Made by a program: the position numbers and the translations under genes. This document shows, one piece after another, positions 30,671-42,900 of a stretch of DNA of 64,000 bases. The stretch lies in NCBI GenBank assembly GCA_033032175.1, contig CM065328.1, positions 7,068,690 to 7,132,689 of the forward strand, read 5' to 3'. The notes beneath the pieces are model-generated. The model was not told the origin of the DNA, searched no databases, and was given only the letters and a program-made list of their open reading frames with translations. This DNA comes from Saturnia japonica (lineage: Eukaryota; Arthropoda; Insecta; Lepidoptera; Saturniidae). Each line of letters opens with the position of its first letter. Position 1 is the stretch's first letter.

Positions 30671-33600
30671 CTAAAACAAAGAAACTGGGTTATTTTTCTG
30701 ATAACAGGTAAAAATTCTGTTTTGTTAACTTTTTTGAATTTCCGTCCCGTAATCATGTTTGAATATTAACCTTTCTGAAATTTCTAATCCATGGGGGATA
30801 CATACCATAATTACTTAAGTATGTGATAATAATAACTACATAGCTTAGCGCTAGGGTATTTTCTAATGGCCCCTGGCTATAGTACTACAAGTTTGTGCGT
30901 GACCCTCCTATGTGGCCGACAGACGTTGGCGGGGGCGACGTCTTACAGACGATAACGGGGACGGGTTGTGTAACGGGGAAGGGAAAGTCGTGTAATTGCG
31001 TTACGTAGGCGCGCATCAAAGTATACCAAGGTAAGCACTATTACGTCCGCCAAACAGCCGAAACCACTGTAACGTATTTCGATATCTAGGTATGTTTCGA
31101 TACACAAAGTCTCGAGTGCGCTGCAGTTACGTAATTTATAATTATAGAAGGAATATTATATTACCTACTTCCTGGAATTTAAAATTGTTTTTGATTTATG
31201 AAAAAAGAAAAAAAACATTTTTAAATTCGTTTTTTTAAAGCTGGTACCTACACCAAGAAATACAGTCAGTCAGTCATAGTGCGTGTTTATATACCGAGCG
31301 GCTGTAGGTAATTATTTCAAGAACACTGCCGAACTATCATACTGTTTACTTTAGTGTACTGTGTAGTGATAGTGACGTAATGACGTGCTACTTCGCCCCA
31401 CCAACGTCTGTCTCATATAGGACGGTCGCGCATTAACTTGTATGACTATAGCTACCCCCGACAAGTTAAAAATCAATCTATCGTAGTGTATTCCGTAAGC
31501 TACACATGAGAGCCTATCCATCAAGGTTACCATCGTGAGCTACACCGTCACTTGACATTAGACCAGATTATTGTCAAACGATAAATCTATAAAGTATCAA
31601 ATAAAATTATATATACCTGTCTTACCTACATGTTTTAACTAAGGGGGCATTTAGAAAATGCCCTAGCACCACGTATCACCACATACCAACAAATGTTTCA
31701 CTTACGATTGTTATGGAATAAATACAAAATAATAATACTAGAAATCGTGCCATCTTTCAGCATATATAAAAAAGAATAAAGAAAACTGTACCTATATTTG
31801 AAGTAATATAAAGTGTAAAATAATTCTTAGATTACTTACTAGATGGCGCATAAATCTGATATTTACTAAGACCTTTTAACAGAAATCATAACGCTTTTGA
31901 GATATGCTTTTATAAATTTCATACCTCACAAAATTTGCACACCGAGGTAAACTCCAAGAAAAAAATCGGTATTTAAAAGAAGTTATTACCTGATTATGTT
32001 CAGCAACAATAGGTCCACATGAGCTGGCGGGACATGTGGTGGGTCTGAAAGCCTTACAAGGTTGCTCCCTGTACTCATTCACTTTAACTGGATTCTTTAC
32101 CCAATCGATTACATCAGCTGAATTGACCTGGAATATCAAGAAATCGCATACTCCAAAAACTGCTTGATTTTAGGGTATACATCTATTTTTGCTACCTATT
32201 AACTTTCGGTTTAAAATTGTTATATTATAAGTACTTAATTAGGTCTATTGACAGGTGAACTTAGGAGTCAGTCGCATTCTAATCTTCAAAGATGAGCGAG
32301 TTGTCATCTTGGACCAATGCATCACTTCATATTAGCTCTAACTGTAGTAAAAAATACCTACTCCAGCGACAATCCTACCCTGTTACACAGTGTAAAATTA
32401 CAGGTTGTAACAATTAGAAGTAGAAAATGATAAATATGTAATGGTAAATGATAATTAAACTCTAGAGGTCAAGCTTTCATAAACAAACTGACAATATTTA
32501 TAGAAATGTTTTTGTCTCAAACTAAAAATAACATAAAATGCCTGTATCTTTTTGCTGTGATATATTATTATTATAGAACAGCTAACCATCGAATTTGCCT
32601 ACATTATAATAGGTTGATAGTCTGATATGTTAGTAGTACCATAGTCATAAAATAGGTACAATTAGACAAATCTTACAATGTCGGTAAGACGGTCAAGTTA
32701 AACTTGATGATTGCTTGACTAATATAAAATATGTATATTATAAAAATCATGTTTCTAACTAGGCCTAAGCTAGTGACTAAATTTCCCAGAATCTTTTGAA
32801 TCTTTCTATGAAATTTTCCCATATTAATTACGTGAAATCTGAAGTCTTTTCAGAGACCGTTGCTGTAATCTGCTCAGGACATCGAAAATGTATTGTATTT
32901 TTATCTTTATTTGTATTGAAAATATTATATTGCGACAATTTTCTTGTTTAGTTTATGCTTTGGTAAACTATTAGTCGTTATAATTTGTGAATGTAAATGG
33001 AACTCACCATGAAAGCATCGTTAAGATTGTTGACCAGGTCCAAGAATCTAGCTAGAGCCCTGTTAATGGCAGGGTAAGCGGAAATGTACCACTCGTGGAC
33101 ATAAAAGCCAAACGGAGCTCTGGTACCGAGGTAGTGTCTTTCGAAGTTGGTTAGAATGAAGCGGAACCAAGCCTCTTCATCTTCACGGTCAGGGCTGATT
33201 AAATTAAATGAAGTAAAATTAAAATTAATAAATATACTAAAGAAATTACATGGTTGTAGATAGATAGTTGTTGCTAAGTTAAAGTATAATATCTTTAAGT
33301 GTGTTCCGGCAGCTGCATTTGAGACCCGATTCTCCCACAAGGCTTAGAGGTTAGCATCTTGGGCCACGTCATTACTTCATAATAGGTAAGATTTTAAACA
33401 AATGCTAAACCTATGATAACTTTTTTTAGAAATAAAAAATAAAATAAATTTTTGAATTCATAAGTAAATAACAATTTCAATGAATAAAAGTACAGGAGAA
33501 GGTATTTTTCGTACAGACCAGAGGCGCAGGCAGTACATACTAAATTAAATTACTTAGACTTAATTTTTTTTGTTATATTTCCTCAAAAGCTTAAAACTTC

Positions 33601-35869
33601 AATTTAAGTTGAATCATGTTTTACGCCTCAAGCTTTTAAAGAAAGACGAAGCAGGTAAAATAAATGTTTCTAAAAAGAGCAATAAATTTCGTATTGTCGC
33701 CATAGAAATCACGGAATAAGCCTTGACTAGATTTCTTGTAATTTACTGTGTCAATTTTAATCGCCCTACACGGAGTCTTGGAAATACTTAGAGTGTATAA
33801 TATTAGGATAAATACTGTATCTTAACTTTCTTTATATGCATGGAACGATCTTTAGATTCCAATTAGCAATCCGGGTGGGTGATAACTTTTGAAAAATTGT
33901 TTTAAACACTTTATATGTTGAAAATAATACCTATGAATAACTTTTTTTATTAATACACAATAAAAAGTGATTAAAAATATTCTTTAATCTAAATAAAAAT
34001 ACCTCACAAAAACGCGGCATTATGGTCCCGTGACGTCATCATTCATTTTATGACAACAATGACAAGTTTGACAACTCACGCAAGAGTCTAACGTTCATAT
34101 CATTGAATGGTGATGTCACGTTTTGTAATCGGTGTTTCAGATCACGTAACTCACAGACAAAAAATATAAATTTTCCAAAGGGAAAATTAAATAAATAAAC
34201 AACTACTATCTCCAGATTTGTATTGTTTTGGCGTTTTATCTACAGACCAATATTACTCAACAATTTATTTTAATTTTTAAATATACAGTCAAATCGCGGA
34301 TTGTACAATAATAGTGGTAGCAGTTAAAAAGTAATCTAATTATTAAAATAATATGAGTGTTTGTAAGTTTTAAAAGAAGCATGAAAAGAGCTGCTATCTC
34401 TTGGTATCTATTGCTTTAGGTTGTAAAATATTCATAATTACTAGTACAAAAAGAGTTTATTATAAACACATCAGACAGAAGTACAAAGTATGAACAAAAA
34501 ACAACGAAAACGTACTTACAAGAATACGCAAGCATCAACCATAGAGCATGGTGATCCGTTAAGATCTGTCCACGTTACCATAGGGATCACCCATGGACCA
34601 GGAATGGAAGCTGTAGGGCACGGAGGGATTGGGCAGTCTTGTGTCGATTGATGGTGAAGTGTGTATGGCCATAAGCCAGGGTCGACAAGTGAAATAGTTG
34701 GCCAAGAACTGTCGTATAGCAAATCATAATCTGCCATAACTTGGAAGCTGTTGTTGCCCGCCAATTGGAGATATGGCATACGCACTCCTGAAAAATAATA
34801 AAATATAGTAAACGAATAAATATTACTGATTTTATAAAAAATGAATAATGTTAAGCTTTTATTTTTGTTAGATGTAGTCTAAAATAATTGGTTTACTTTA
34901 TGAATTATTTGGGAAATTTATTAAGATCATTAAAAAAATTAGATTTCCCATTGAACTGGCAAAAAAAAAAATCAAGCTTAAATAATAACTGATTTCTTGG
35001 AATTAATATATGAAGTATTATTTTATGTAGGTATATCATTTATGATATTGATATTATTTTATCGTATTCTAAAGCATTTTGTTAAAAAGGCCTTTTTATC
35101 ATACCTTTGATTGTGTCGTAAGGGATATTAGCGAAATGGGCCATTTGAACCTTTTGGTCTGCGAGTTCCTCTTTCAGTTCATCGTAAGTAGCTTCTGCCC
35201 AGAACGTTTGTGGTGTTCTGTGAGATATAGAGTGCAAAGCGATTTCGAATTGTCTGTTGTACAATTCATTGACGACTTGATAGCTGGTGTATTCATGGCT
35301 AACAAAGAAAGTGGTGCCAGCAGGACAACCATTAGAGTTGATACGGTTGTAAATGAGTCTGCGATAAGTCTCGATATTGATTACATTCACCCCATCGTCA
35401 AAAGTGAGCATTACAAACTAAAAAAAAAATACATAAAAGTTTTTGAGTAACACTATCGAATATTTGTGAAATTGTAAGCGCGGTTCTTAGATTATATAAT
35501 TTGTAAAATTTTAAAGCTTTTCTTTATAAGTTTAAGACGAGTTATTTCATTATATACATAAGTGTGTTAGTATAGTTATTGTTTAATTAAATTAAGTAAT
35601 TGTTAACATTAAGTAATATGTTGACAACTAATAACTTAAGATAGGCGTTGTAAGCGAAGCAAAAATTTAATGATTAGCAATTTTCTCTAATAATAATCTT
35701 AATAAACCTGAGGAGTGTCTCTTGGTGCCAATCCTCCTGGGATATCAGTGGACGAACATCTACAGTCTGGCAGTTTACATGTCTCCTCATCGCATGGTTC
35801 AGCTAAAGGCAGTTCCTCTGCAATAGCAGCTGCTAGTAGCAAAGCTAACACCAGTGTTACACACTGCAT
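30596..35869 (-). CDS. Chitin deacetylase, short gut type, tandem copy A (six exons, 380 aa)
   Basis: Predicted secreted enzyme of carbohydrate esterase family 4, which removes N-acetyl groups from chitin. Exons in gene order: 35869-35708, 35417-35105, 34787-34520, 33194-33008, 32127-31990, 30670-30596. All borders are GT/AG and the frame stays open for 380 codons. Seen: signal peptide [19 protein letters not shown]; a conserved cysteine-rich lead with [13 protein letters not shown]4 motif 1 TFDDG (catalytic and metal aspartates); motif 2 HSISH (metal histidines); a VRMPYL motif-3 equivalent; SLVDPGLWP; and the VHEWYIS histidine near the C-terminus. There is no peritrophin chitin-binding or LDL-receptor domain, and the length fits the short group V deacetylases of moths and butterflies (about 380-390 aa). 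Those are often expressed in midgut, so a role in peritrophic matrix chitin is inferred. Copy B lies 4 kb away on the same strand. Confidence 0.93.
30680..31989. other. Intron 5 of chitin deacetylase A with a GC-rich unassigned block
   Basis: About 30895-31140 is GC-rich (GACAGACGTTGGCGGGGGCG, GGGAAGGGAAAGTCGTG) and unlike any other stretch of the window. 31330-31560 is another balanced block. Both are probably unrecognised repeats; no coding frame is evident. Confidence 0.4.
31990..32127 (-). CDS. Chitin deacetylase A exon 5
   Basis: Acceptor AATTCCAG, matching the usual pyrimidine-AG; donor GTAATA. Exactly 46 codons, [20 protein letters not shown] through [20 protein letters not shown] to HNQ. 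DVIDWVK.P is typical of the C-terminal region of insect chitin deacetylases. Confidence 0.93.
33008..33194 (-). CDS. Chitin deacetylase A exon 4
   Basis: Acceptor TAATCAG, donor GTGAGT. 187 nt encoding [40 protein letters not shown] and onward to NNLNDAFM. The VHEWY histidine is the likely motif-5 catalytic histidine. Confidence 0.94.
33297..33430 (+). repeat. SINE family 2, 3' half
   Basis: GTGTGTTCCGGCAGCTGCAT, CCCACAAGGCTTAGAGG, TAATAGGTAAGATTTTAAAC match the second half of the 5313-5625 copy. It sits in intron 3 of chitin deacetylase A, close to exon 4. Smaller scraps of this family may lie at 30845-30895 and 62215-62275. Confidence 0.65.
34520..34787 (-). CDS. Chitin deacetylase A exon 3
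   Basis: Acceptor TTTTTCAG, donor GTAAGT. 268 nt encoding [40 protein letters not shown] and onward to MVDACVF. The R.PY and D.SWP/DPGLWPY blocks correspond to CE4 motifs 3 and 4. Confidence 0.94.
35105..35417 (-). CDS. Chitin deacetylase A exon 2 (CE4 motifs 1 and 2)
   Basis: Acceptor TTTTTTTTTAG, donor GTATGA. 313 nt encoding [20 protein letters not shown] and onward to [20 protein letters not shown], ending IPYDTIKG. It holds the TFDDG and HSISH metal-site motifs. The opposite strand also shows a long open frame here, which is a shadow. Confidence 0.94.
35708..35869 (-). CDS. Chitin deacetylase A exon 1 (signal peptide)
   Basis: ATG at 35869-35867, 54 whole codons, donor GTTTAT. Hydrophobic signal [17 protein letters not shown], probable cleavage near AIA-EE, then [18 protein letters not shown] and [19 protein letters not shown]. 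Copy B has the same lead. Confidence 0.93.
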
Positions 35870-35913
35870 TCTTCCGCACTCTTCTTCAAATATGTGTCAG
35901 GTTTTATCATTCC

Positions 35914-35921
35914 GTTATATA
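35914..35921 (-). promoter_or_regulatory. TATA-like element upstream of chitin deacetylase A
   Basis: TATATAAC on the minus strand, about 45 bases before the start codon, which would leave a short 5' UTR. TGATAA motifs (GATA-factor type) flank it at about 35903 and 35934. The equivalent stretch of copy B also has a TATA-like box and GATA-type motifs. Confidence 0.45.
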
Positions 35922-36194
35922 TTCCAGTATTTTATCAAAAAACGATATTTAATCGTTGTTTATCAAGATTTTTTCAACATTGCAGAATTTGCAGCTGTTT
36001 ATCTGATAATTACCCATGTACCGATATGACGTTAAGGGTGGTAATGTTATGCTTGAATCGTAGAGGCATGAAAGAGTTAACATGCACCTTATCTAGATAT
36101 AACAAATTTCGTTATTAATTTTCATCATTGTCGGAACCATAAAAAAACGATGTTATTTTGATATAGTTGGATAGTCTTTAATTTTTTAAATTTA

Positions 36195-36370
36195 TGATTT
36201 CATCATCATCATTACCATTTTAGTCCAAAACTCGGTCCACTGCTGGTCATAGGTATCCAACTATGATCGCCACGACGACTGATCTTGCGCTGCTGGCATC
36301 TAGCGAATTTTTGCAACCTTCACTTTTTGGGATGTCTATTCACGCTGTCCAGTACGCGGCATGTTTTAGT
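36195..36370 (-). repeat. LINE 3' end (RTE-like, inverted)
   Basis: The plus strand TCATCATCATCATTACC then CTCGGTCCACTGCTGGTCAT is the reverse complement of a LINE tail ending in (ATG)n. It lies upstream of chitin deacetylase A. Confidence 0.55.
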
Positions 36371-36689
36371 TAAATAATTAAATAAATATTAATTAATAAA
36401 ACAGTTATTTTTATTAGTAGGTATTTAATTTTAGTTTGATGTACGGAGTTACTGATACCTTAGAACTGCGGAAATACGTATCAGAAAACCACGATTATTT
36501 GCCATTTCTTAACCTGTCAGCATTCTCCTAGACCATTTTGATAGGGGCAAATCGGAAGTTACATTTCGTAAAAGTCGTGATATTTTCGATCAACATAATC
36601 GTCCTTCTGAGACTTTATTTGGTAGATAAATTTGAGAGCGGATCGTTCAAGTGAAAACATCACAGCTGTAAATTACTGCAAAGTAGAAA

Positions 36690-37345
36690 TAAATAAGAAG
36701 ATCCGAATTTTTCAATTCCTCGACATTCTCTACAATTGGGGTATCCCACAATGACCACATGGAGAATTTTGCGTAAGAATTTGGTTTCGAAACCTTACAA
36801 GGTGCAACTGGTGCAAGAATTGAAGTTGCCTGACCATTCACATCACCGTAGATTCGCTGAATTCATTCAAGAAAAATCCGCTGGTCTTTCAAACAAAAAC
36901 CAGACGAAATTTTTGTCAGACGAAGCCCATTTTTATTTGTCTGGATACGTCTAACAAGCAAAATTGCAGCATTTAGGCTACTGAAAATCCAAGAGTGATT
37001 ATTTAGAAGCTATTGTATCCTTGACGTGCCACTGTATGGTGCGCTATACGGTATTGAGGCGTGATTGGGCCGTTTTTTTTCTCTGGAATTCTGCTGGAAA
37101 TGTGGTTACGGTCAATGGATTACGCTATAGAGAGATGTTAACAACTCCATTTTGGCCTATTATTGATGATATGGATATCACTGACATGTGGTTTCAACAG
37201 GATGGTGCCACACGTCACACAGTTACCGAAACAATGAATATATTACAAACCAAATTTCCCGATCGTATAATTTATCGAAAATCAGCTGCTAAACGGCCGG
37301 CCCTATCATGTGATTACCACCACGAAATAAACCAACTATTTTACG
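36690..37345 (+). pseudogene. Decayed Tc1/mariner-superfamily transposase
   Basis: Broken open frames of an IS630/mariner-type DDE transposase. The first part (about 36736-36954) reads VQLVQELKLPDHSHHRRFAE through FLSDEAHFYLSGYV, where SDEAHF carries the first catalytic aspartate. After stops and frame changes the second part (37021-37350) reads VVTVNGLRYREMLTTPFWP through DMWFQQDGATRHT, where QQDGAT.H holds the second aspartate. The tail after RIIYRKSAAKRPALSCDYHH degrades near where the third acidic residue would lie. The order and spacing match a transposase family common in insect genomes. Stops, an internal frame shift and loss of the end show it is dead. Element ends and terminal inverted repeats were not located. 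Confidence 0.82.
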
Positions 37346-37849
37346 AATAAGAAAATTTTAATTAAGGAATCGACATCTGTAAACATGTTCCTCTGGTGGA
37401 CATTTGCCCGATGTCATTTTTTATTTATAATTACCAAACCTTACTCTTTCGAATACAATAATTCTAAAAATTTGAATCATTTTCATCTCAATTCTTTGTT
37501 TTATTTTACTTTAAAAAACAAAGTCTTGCTGAAATACTCATCAAGGCTACGTGGCTATTGCAATTATTGCAAGGCCACGTAGCTGTTGCAAGGCTAAGGT
37601 GCTTACAGGATACGAGCAAAATATGAAAAATCACTTTTTACAATGTACGATATACGATTTAGGATCAAATCTCGTATACGGATAGGTAGCTAGAACCATA
37701 TTTTAAATACAATTTTTATATCTTTTACATATTCGATAGTATATATATATATAAATCTATATTGATAAGAAAATATTATTATGTATAGATCGATAGATGA
37801 TTCGTCGTTTCTTATGAAACGGTATATTTTTGAAATACATATTATATTA

Positions 37850-38015
37850 AGTGAGCAATTCTTGTTATATGTATTTAGTTTCCCGGAAACGGCTCCAGCG
37901 ATTTCGTTGAAACTTGTTATTTAGATAATGTTTTACATTCCAAGTTTACTTAGATAGGTGTTTTTCATTTTCGTTTAAAGACACCGAGCACAGCTCGGTA
38001 GCCCAGATATTGTAA
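37850..38015 (+). repeat. Repeat family B, solo copy
   Basis: Same modules as 59110-59292, standing alone between transposase relic and SINE fragment. It lets the borders of family B be compared in two different contexts. Confidence 0.7.
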
Positions 38016-38336
38016 TAATTATTTAGACAACAGCAATTATCTTTTCTCAGAAAATGTAATTACGTCATTCACATTATTCTTTTTAATTAAAAATAGTAAT
38101 TTATACAGTGTCACGAATTATTATGTCGTCCAATCACTTCGTCAATAAGGTGTGTGATATTATCATCACTAGTTCTTAGTATTCCACTTCTGGCGGTACT
38201 TATATTTTTGTGATAAGATTTAATTGGAATTATCTTATCAGTATAAAAACCGATTAATTGTACGTCAATTATACTTATTTTTATAGGTAAAAAAATACTA
38301 AAAAAATACTATGGGTAAAAAATGAACTGTGGGTGT

Positions 38337-38395
38337 ACAAATGTACACCTCTGCCTAACCCTTCGGGGAATACAGGCGTGATGGTATGTATGTAT
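38337..38395 (+). repeat. SINE family 1, 3' fragment
   Basis: Contains only the tail CTCTGCCTAACCCTTCGGGG, ATACAGGCGTGATGGTATG; the tRNA-like head is missing. Confidence 0.75.
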
Positions 38396-38754
38396 GGTCT
38401 ATGATCTATAAGGGTTTCTTTAGTTATTGTGCCTATAGATAATAATTTGTCTAGTTCATGTAGTTGGAAGAACAGAACAGTAGTAAATATGTATATAACA
38501 TCTTTTTATTAAAACATGTTAAGTTTACCTTACAAAATCTAAAAACAGATTATACGCTAAATAGATTGGAGACTGCGAAAACAATCAATGAGACGAAGGT
38601 TCACATAGAGCTAATTTCCTTAAAGATTGAGACTTTACACACAAATTTGTTGACAAACTCTCGAGTTAAGTTGGTACAATTTCGAAAAAGAGGTCTATCG
38701 TCGAATTCGATTCGGTTAGGCAGGGTTCCTTAAACTACGTCAATGATACCAAAG

Positions 38755-38885
38755 TGTATCAAGAGTAATAAAGTCTTTGACCAGTGTGTTTTACCCATGA
38801 TGATATATGGTACTGAGACGTAGTGGCTATGGGTCTAATAATAAAGCTCAGGAGAGTTTTCAAAAAATGACTAAGGTGGAAATAT
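38755..38885 (+). pseudogene. RTE-like LINE reverse transcriptase fragment
   Basis: Reads KVFDQCVLPMMIYGTET then a stop, and further scraps. It is the same region as 27085-27200 but more complete at its left side. Confidence 0.65.
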
Positions 38886-39867
38886 TGCGGCAAATATTTG
38901 AAGCTCTATAAATAAAATTGACAATATTTGATACTCTCGATAAATTGTTAGTCGCATTAATAAGATTATTTACATTATAGTTGAAGTTTTCAATTGGTCG
39001 TCTCAAGGACTACTTATAATCTACACGAAGATCTCTATAATTTATAAATTATATCACAGTTTGATTGATTGTCAAAGACATGTCTTTTTTGTGGGAGAGC
39101 TATGTAACGATATTCAATGTAAAAATCTAAATAATTTAAAATAATATGTTTCTCCCACTTATACCATAAGATATTTTAAAGTGCTTGCTTAATTAATTAC
39201 CTTCCTTAGGTAAATTAAGCGTCACCACCCATTTTTTTGAAACCCACCCTAACTTCAGTTTTTTTTGACTTTGAGCCCATATTATCCATTTAAGGTGCTT
39301 TTACGAATAAACCCTAGACCATGAGCAAAAAAAACTATCTGTATTATTAGGAAAAAGAACATCAGTGGACTCAAAGTTTTGTAAGAACAACGTTCAATCC
39401 ATGTTGAATTTTCTTTTTGCTTCGGTGTATTGGTGGTATCTCTGAATTTAGACTGCCTGTTTGGATACAAACTTTAAATTTAGATTTGGTATTAACACTA
39501 GAAAGCATGGAAAAAAGGCTTTTTTTAAATTTTATTTATTTATTAACACTAAAAAATATTCTACTACACTTGCTGTGCATTGTAAGCTTTGAGTCCCTTG
39601 TCGTAGCTTAGAAACGTGCTGCTGCTACTGTACTCTCATCTCTTTATTTCTGAGATTTACTTACAGAATTATGTTAGACAGATTTCATAGACCAAATAAT
39701 TTTTAAATAATAGACGCTGTCTTATGGCTGAATGATCCTCTTCTGTACAGTTTTTTAGCTATGTTTGAAGGATACAAGAATAATAAGAGGTTAAGTTAAG
39801 AGGCTTTCACAATTAAGAACATCAATAATCAGGTATTTTAAGAACATACGAATTCAGATTAAATTAT

Positions 39868-39873
39868 TTTATT
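39868..39873 (-). promoter_or_regulatory. Polyadenylation signal of chitin deacetylase B
   Basis: AATAAA on the minus strand, about 18 bases after the stop, at nearly the same distance as in copy A. The AT-rich setting makes a chance match possible. Confidence 0.45.
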
Positions 39874-39890
39874 TTAAATATATTTTTAAA

Positions 39891-39965
39891 TTATTGTCCC
39901 AGAGGGTTTCCAACCCACGGGTATCGCCTTGGGCATGCGTTGCATAGCTGCATCCAGTAACTCAT
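39891..39965 (-). CDS. Chitin deacetylase B exon 6 (terminal)
   Basis: Acceptor ATTACAG, stop TAA at 39893-39891. Encodes [20 protein letters not shown] then PLGQ. Confidence 0.94.
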   Translation of the reverse strand: MSYWMQLCNACPRRYPWVGNPLGQ

Positions 39966-42900
39966 CTGTAATACAGAAAAGGCAAAGTTTGTTACATTTC
40001 TTATTCAAATGGAATATATACCAGAACAAACTTAAATGTGAACCACCACCACCGCTGCTGCTTTGATAAGCAGTTTGATAATGCGGCAGTAGTGCACTTG
40101 TTGTTGACTTCTGTGTAGGTTCTACTTAGTTTAGAAGATACTCGTGTAAGTACTATTGAAAGTATAATGAAAATATAATCTGAGAAGCTGATGCAAGCTC
40201 CACTTTAATTAGCTTGAGAGATACTAAAAGAAGTTTAATTTTTTTTATAATAATCTTTAAAATCGTAAATTTCAAGTGTTAGAATTTGAAATTAATAAAG
40301 AAATAGAGGAAGGATCCAAGTTACAAAATATTGCCTTTTCCAGTAACAACAATAAAAGTAGGTAATGTAAAAGATGGATATTTTTTAATACAGACAGTTC
40401 CCGAGTAATAAGAAACGAACTTTTTCACGAAGTCGTGGGCACTGGTTAATTCTAATTCACTAAGTAAATTGGAATCACTATGACTGACTGAACTGGCAGG
40501 TTATTTCTCTAAACCAAAAATGTCAAATAATATTTTAAAAAGAGCCTATTGAAAATGATTTCATTTTTTGTCGCTCACCTCTTGGACTAAGAGAATACAT
40601 CAAAAATTCAATATCCCTAAGTGGTGCCTTTAATATTGGTTTTAATGTAATATTATAATATCTTATAAGTACATACGTTGTTGTGCTCGCTAACAACAGG
40701 ACCACAGCTTGTAGCAGGGCAACCTGTTGAAATGAAAGTTTTGCAAGACTTCTCGCGGTATTCATTTATTGGGACTGGATCCTTAACCCAATCAATAACA
40801 TCGGCAGAATTTACCTGTAAAAAATAAATAATATATAATTACACGCCTCGTATGGTAAAATAAGTTAATGGTTATCATGTTAATTATATTAAGGTTTTGT
40901 GGCGACAGTGACGGCACAATAAACACAGACCCTAACACGAAATCTTTAAAAGTTTGGAGAAAGAGGTTTCGAAAGAGTGAATGCAAATAGAAACTATCGA
41001 TTTAATTTATTCTTCACGACTGGTTTGTGATGACCTAATGACTTGACTTCATTATGTATTAACTGGTCAAATCCAAATAACCATTTAAGAAAAAGGTCGT
41101 TCATGACAAATTTACTACAAATAGAGAAGTACTACAAGTGACAGAATATTTCTGTTGCAATTTATATCGTACAAAGTAACCTCTATTTTGTATATTAAAG
41201 GTTGTTACATAAAAATCTATATAAACACATAATTAGTTCACATAATTAGTAACATAATCCTTGTATATATACTAGAACTAGACTTTGTTCACTTTCTAAT
41301 GTAAACCAAGCTATAAAACGAGAGCTTCAATCTCATGGTGTCATTCGACTGCTAGAACTGCGGGCACTTGAATCGGTCATAGTAGTTTTGTAAAATAACT
41401 TACCAAGAAAGCGTCATTAAGGTTGTTCACCAAATCCAAGAATCTTACTAATGCTCGTCTGACAGCAGGGTAAGCAGAGATATACCATTCGTGAACATAA
41501 AATCCAAAGGGTGCTCGGTTGCCAAGATAGTGCCTCTCAAAGTTAGTTAAGATGAAACTGAACCAGGCCTCTTCGTCTTCACGATCAGGGCTGAAAATTT
41601 GTCATAAAAACTTCAATTACAATTAAAAATTTAGTACATTAGCAGAATGATAGAGTACTAGTAACCCCAAATAGACCGTAAAAGTTATAAAAAAAATCCA
41701 AGTGATCATTTCGATATATCGGACTTGCAAGTTATTCCCCTATTCAGCTATTTAGAGCCAGGGTGTCCAAGCCAGAAAGTGGCCTTCCAACGTATTTGAA
41801 CTTGCCCGTCAACAGCTATAGTCGGCTTCTGTCACGCGATTGATGCTCTGATTTTCTATTTGTAAGTTAGAGCTTTGTTTAATTAAAATATCTATCTACT
41901 TATTTTTGAATATTCGTGACTGTAAGTTGGCCCTCCATCTGACATTAAATTGAAAGTATAGCCAGTCCACCACTAAAATGAATTGGAAACTTGATCTAGA
42001 GGTTTCTGCCCTGGTACATGGATTATAGTGATGAATTTGAATTTTAATAAATACTATGAATTTTATGATCATGATCATTCGTAATTATCCTTTTTTTGCC
42101 AATACTTACTTTAAATAATATATTACAGAAAATAAAGAAAGTTGGGGTCTTGTTTATAGCATCATAAATATCCTTATATTTACTCTAAGCTCTATTCAAT
42201 AATATAAAAATCTTGTGTACGTCTGTTAGTGATTGTGTAACTTTAAACGATTGAGCCCATACTCATATACCTACCTAATATATATTTTGTTTTGTCGAGA
42301 CGAGGGTTCATAGCTATTTTACGATCCGATAGGTGGCGTTGTAGTCGACCTATTAACTACAGGAAAAGGCAACATCTACCGGCCTAGCTAGTTCAATATA
42401 AAATTTGATACACAAACTTTTAATATTACAATTTATTTTTCCAAATGTAGGTCAAATAAGGAATGAAACCATTGCTCTTAATCCATAAGGTAAATATTTA
42501 ACTCTTTATAGTAGTATGTATGAGCTATTTTATTTCATAGTAGGTTTAAGATAAATACTTACAAGGAGAAACAAGCGTCAACCATAGAGCACGGAATTCC
42601 ACTTAAATCGGTCCAGGATATCATTGGCATCACCCAAGGACCAGGAATTGACGCAGTGGGACATGGCCGAATAGGGCAGTCTTGCGTCGATTGATAATTA
42701 AGCGTGTATGGCCATAAGCCAGGGTTGACAAAGGAGGTCGTTGGCCAGGAACAATCGTACAAGAGATTATGATTGGCCATCATCAGGAAACTGTTGTTGC
42801 CTGCCAACTGGAGGAATGGTATGCGAACACCTGGAACGGAACCAAATATAAATTGATTAATTGAAAGTTCATAACGTTAGAGATCTGTACACAACCAACA

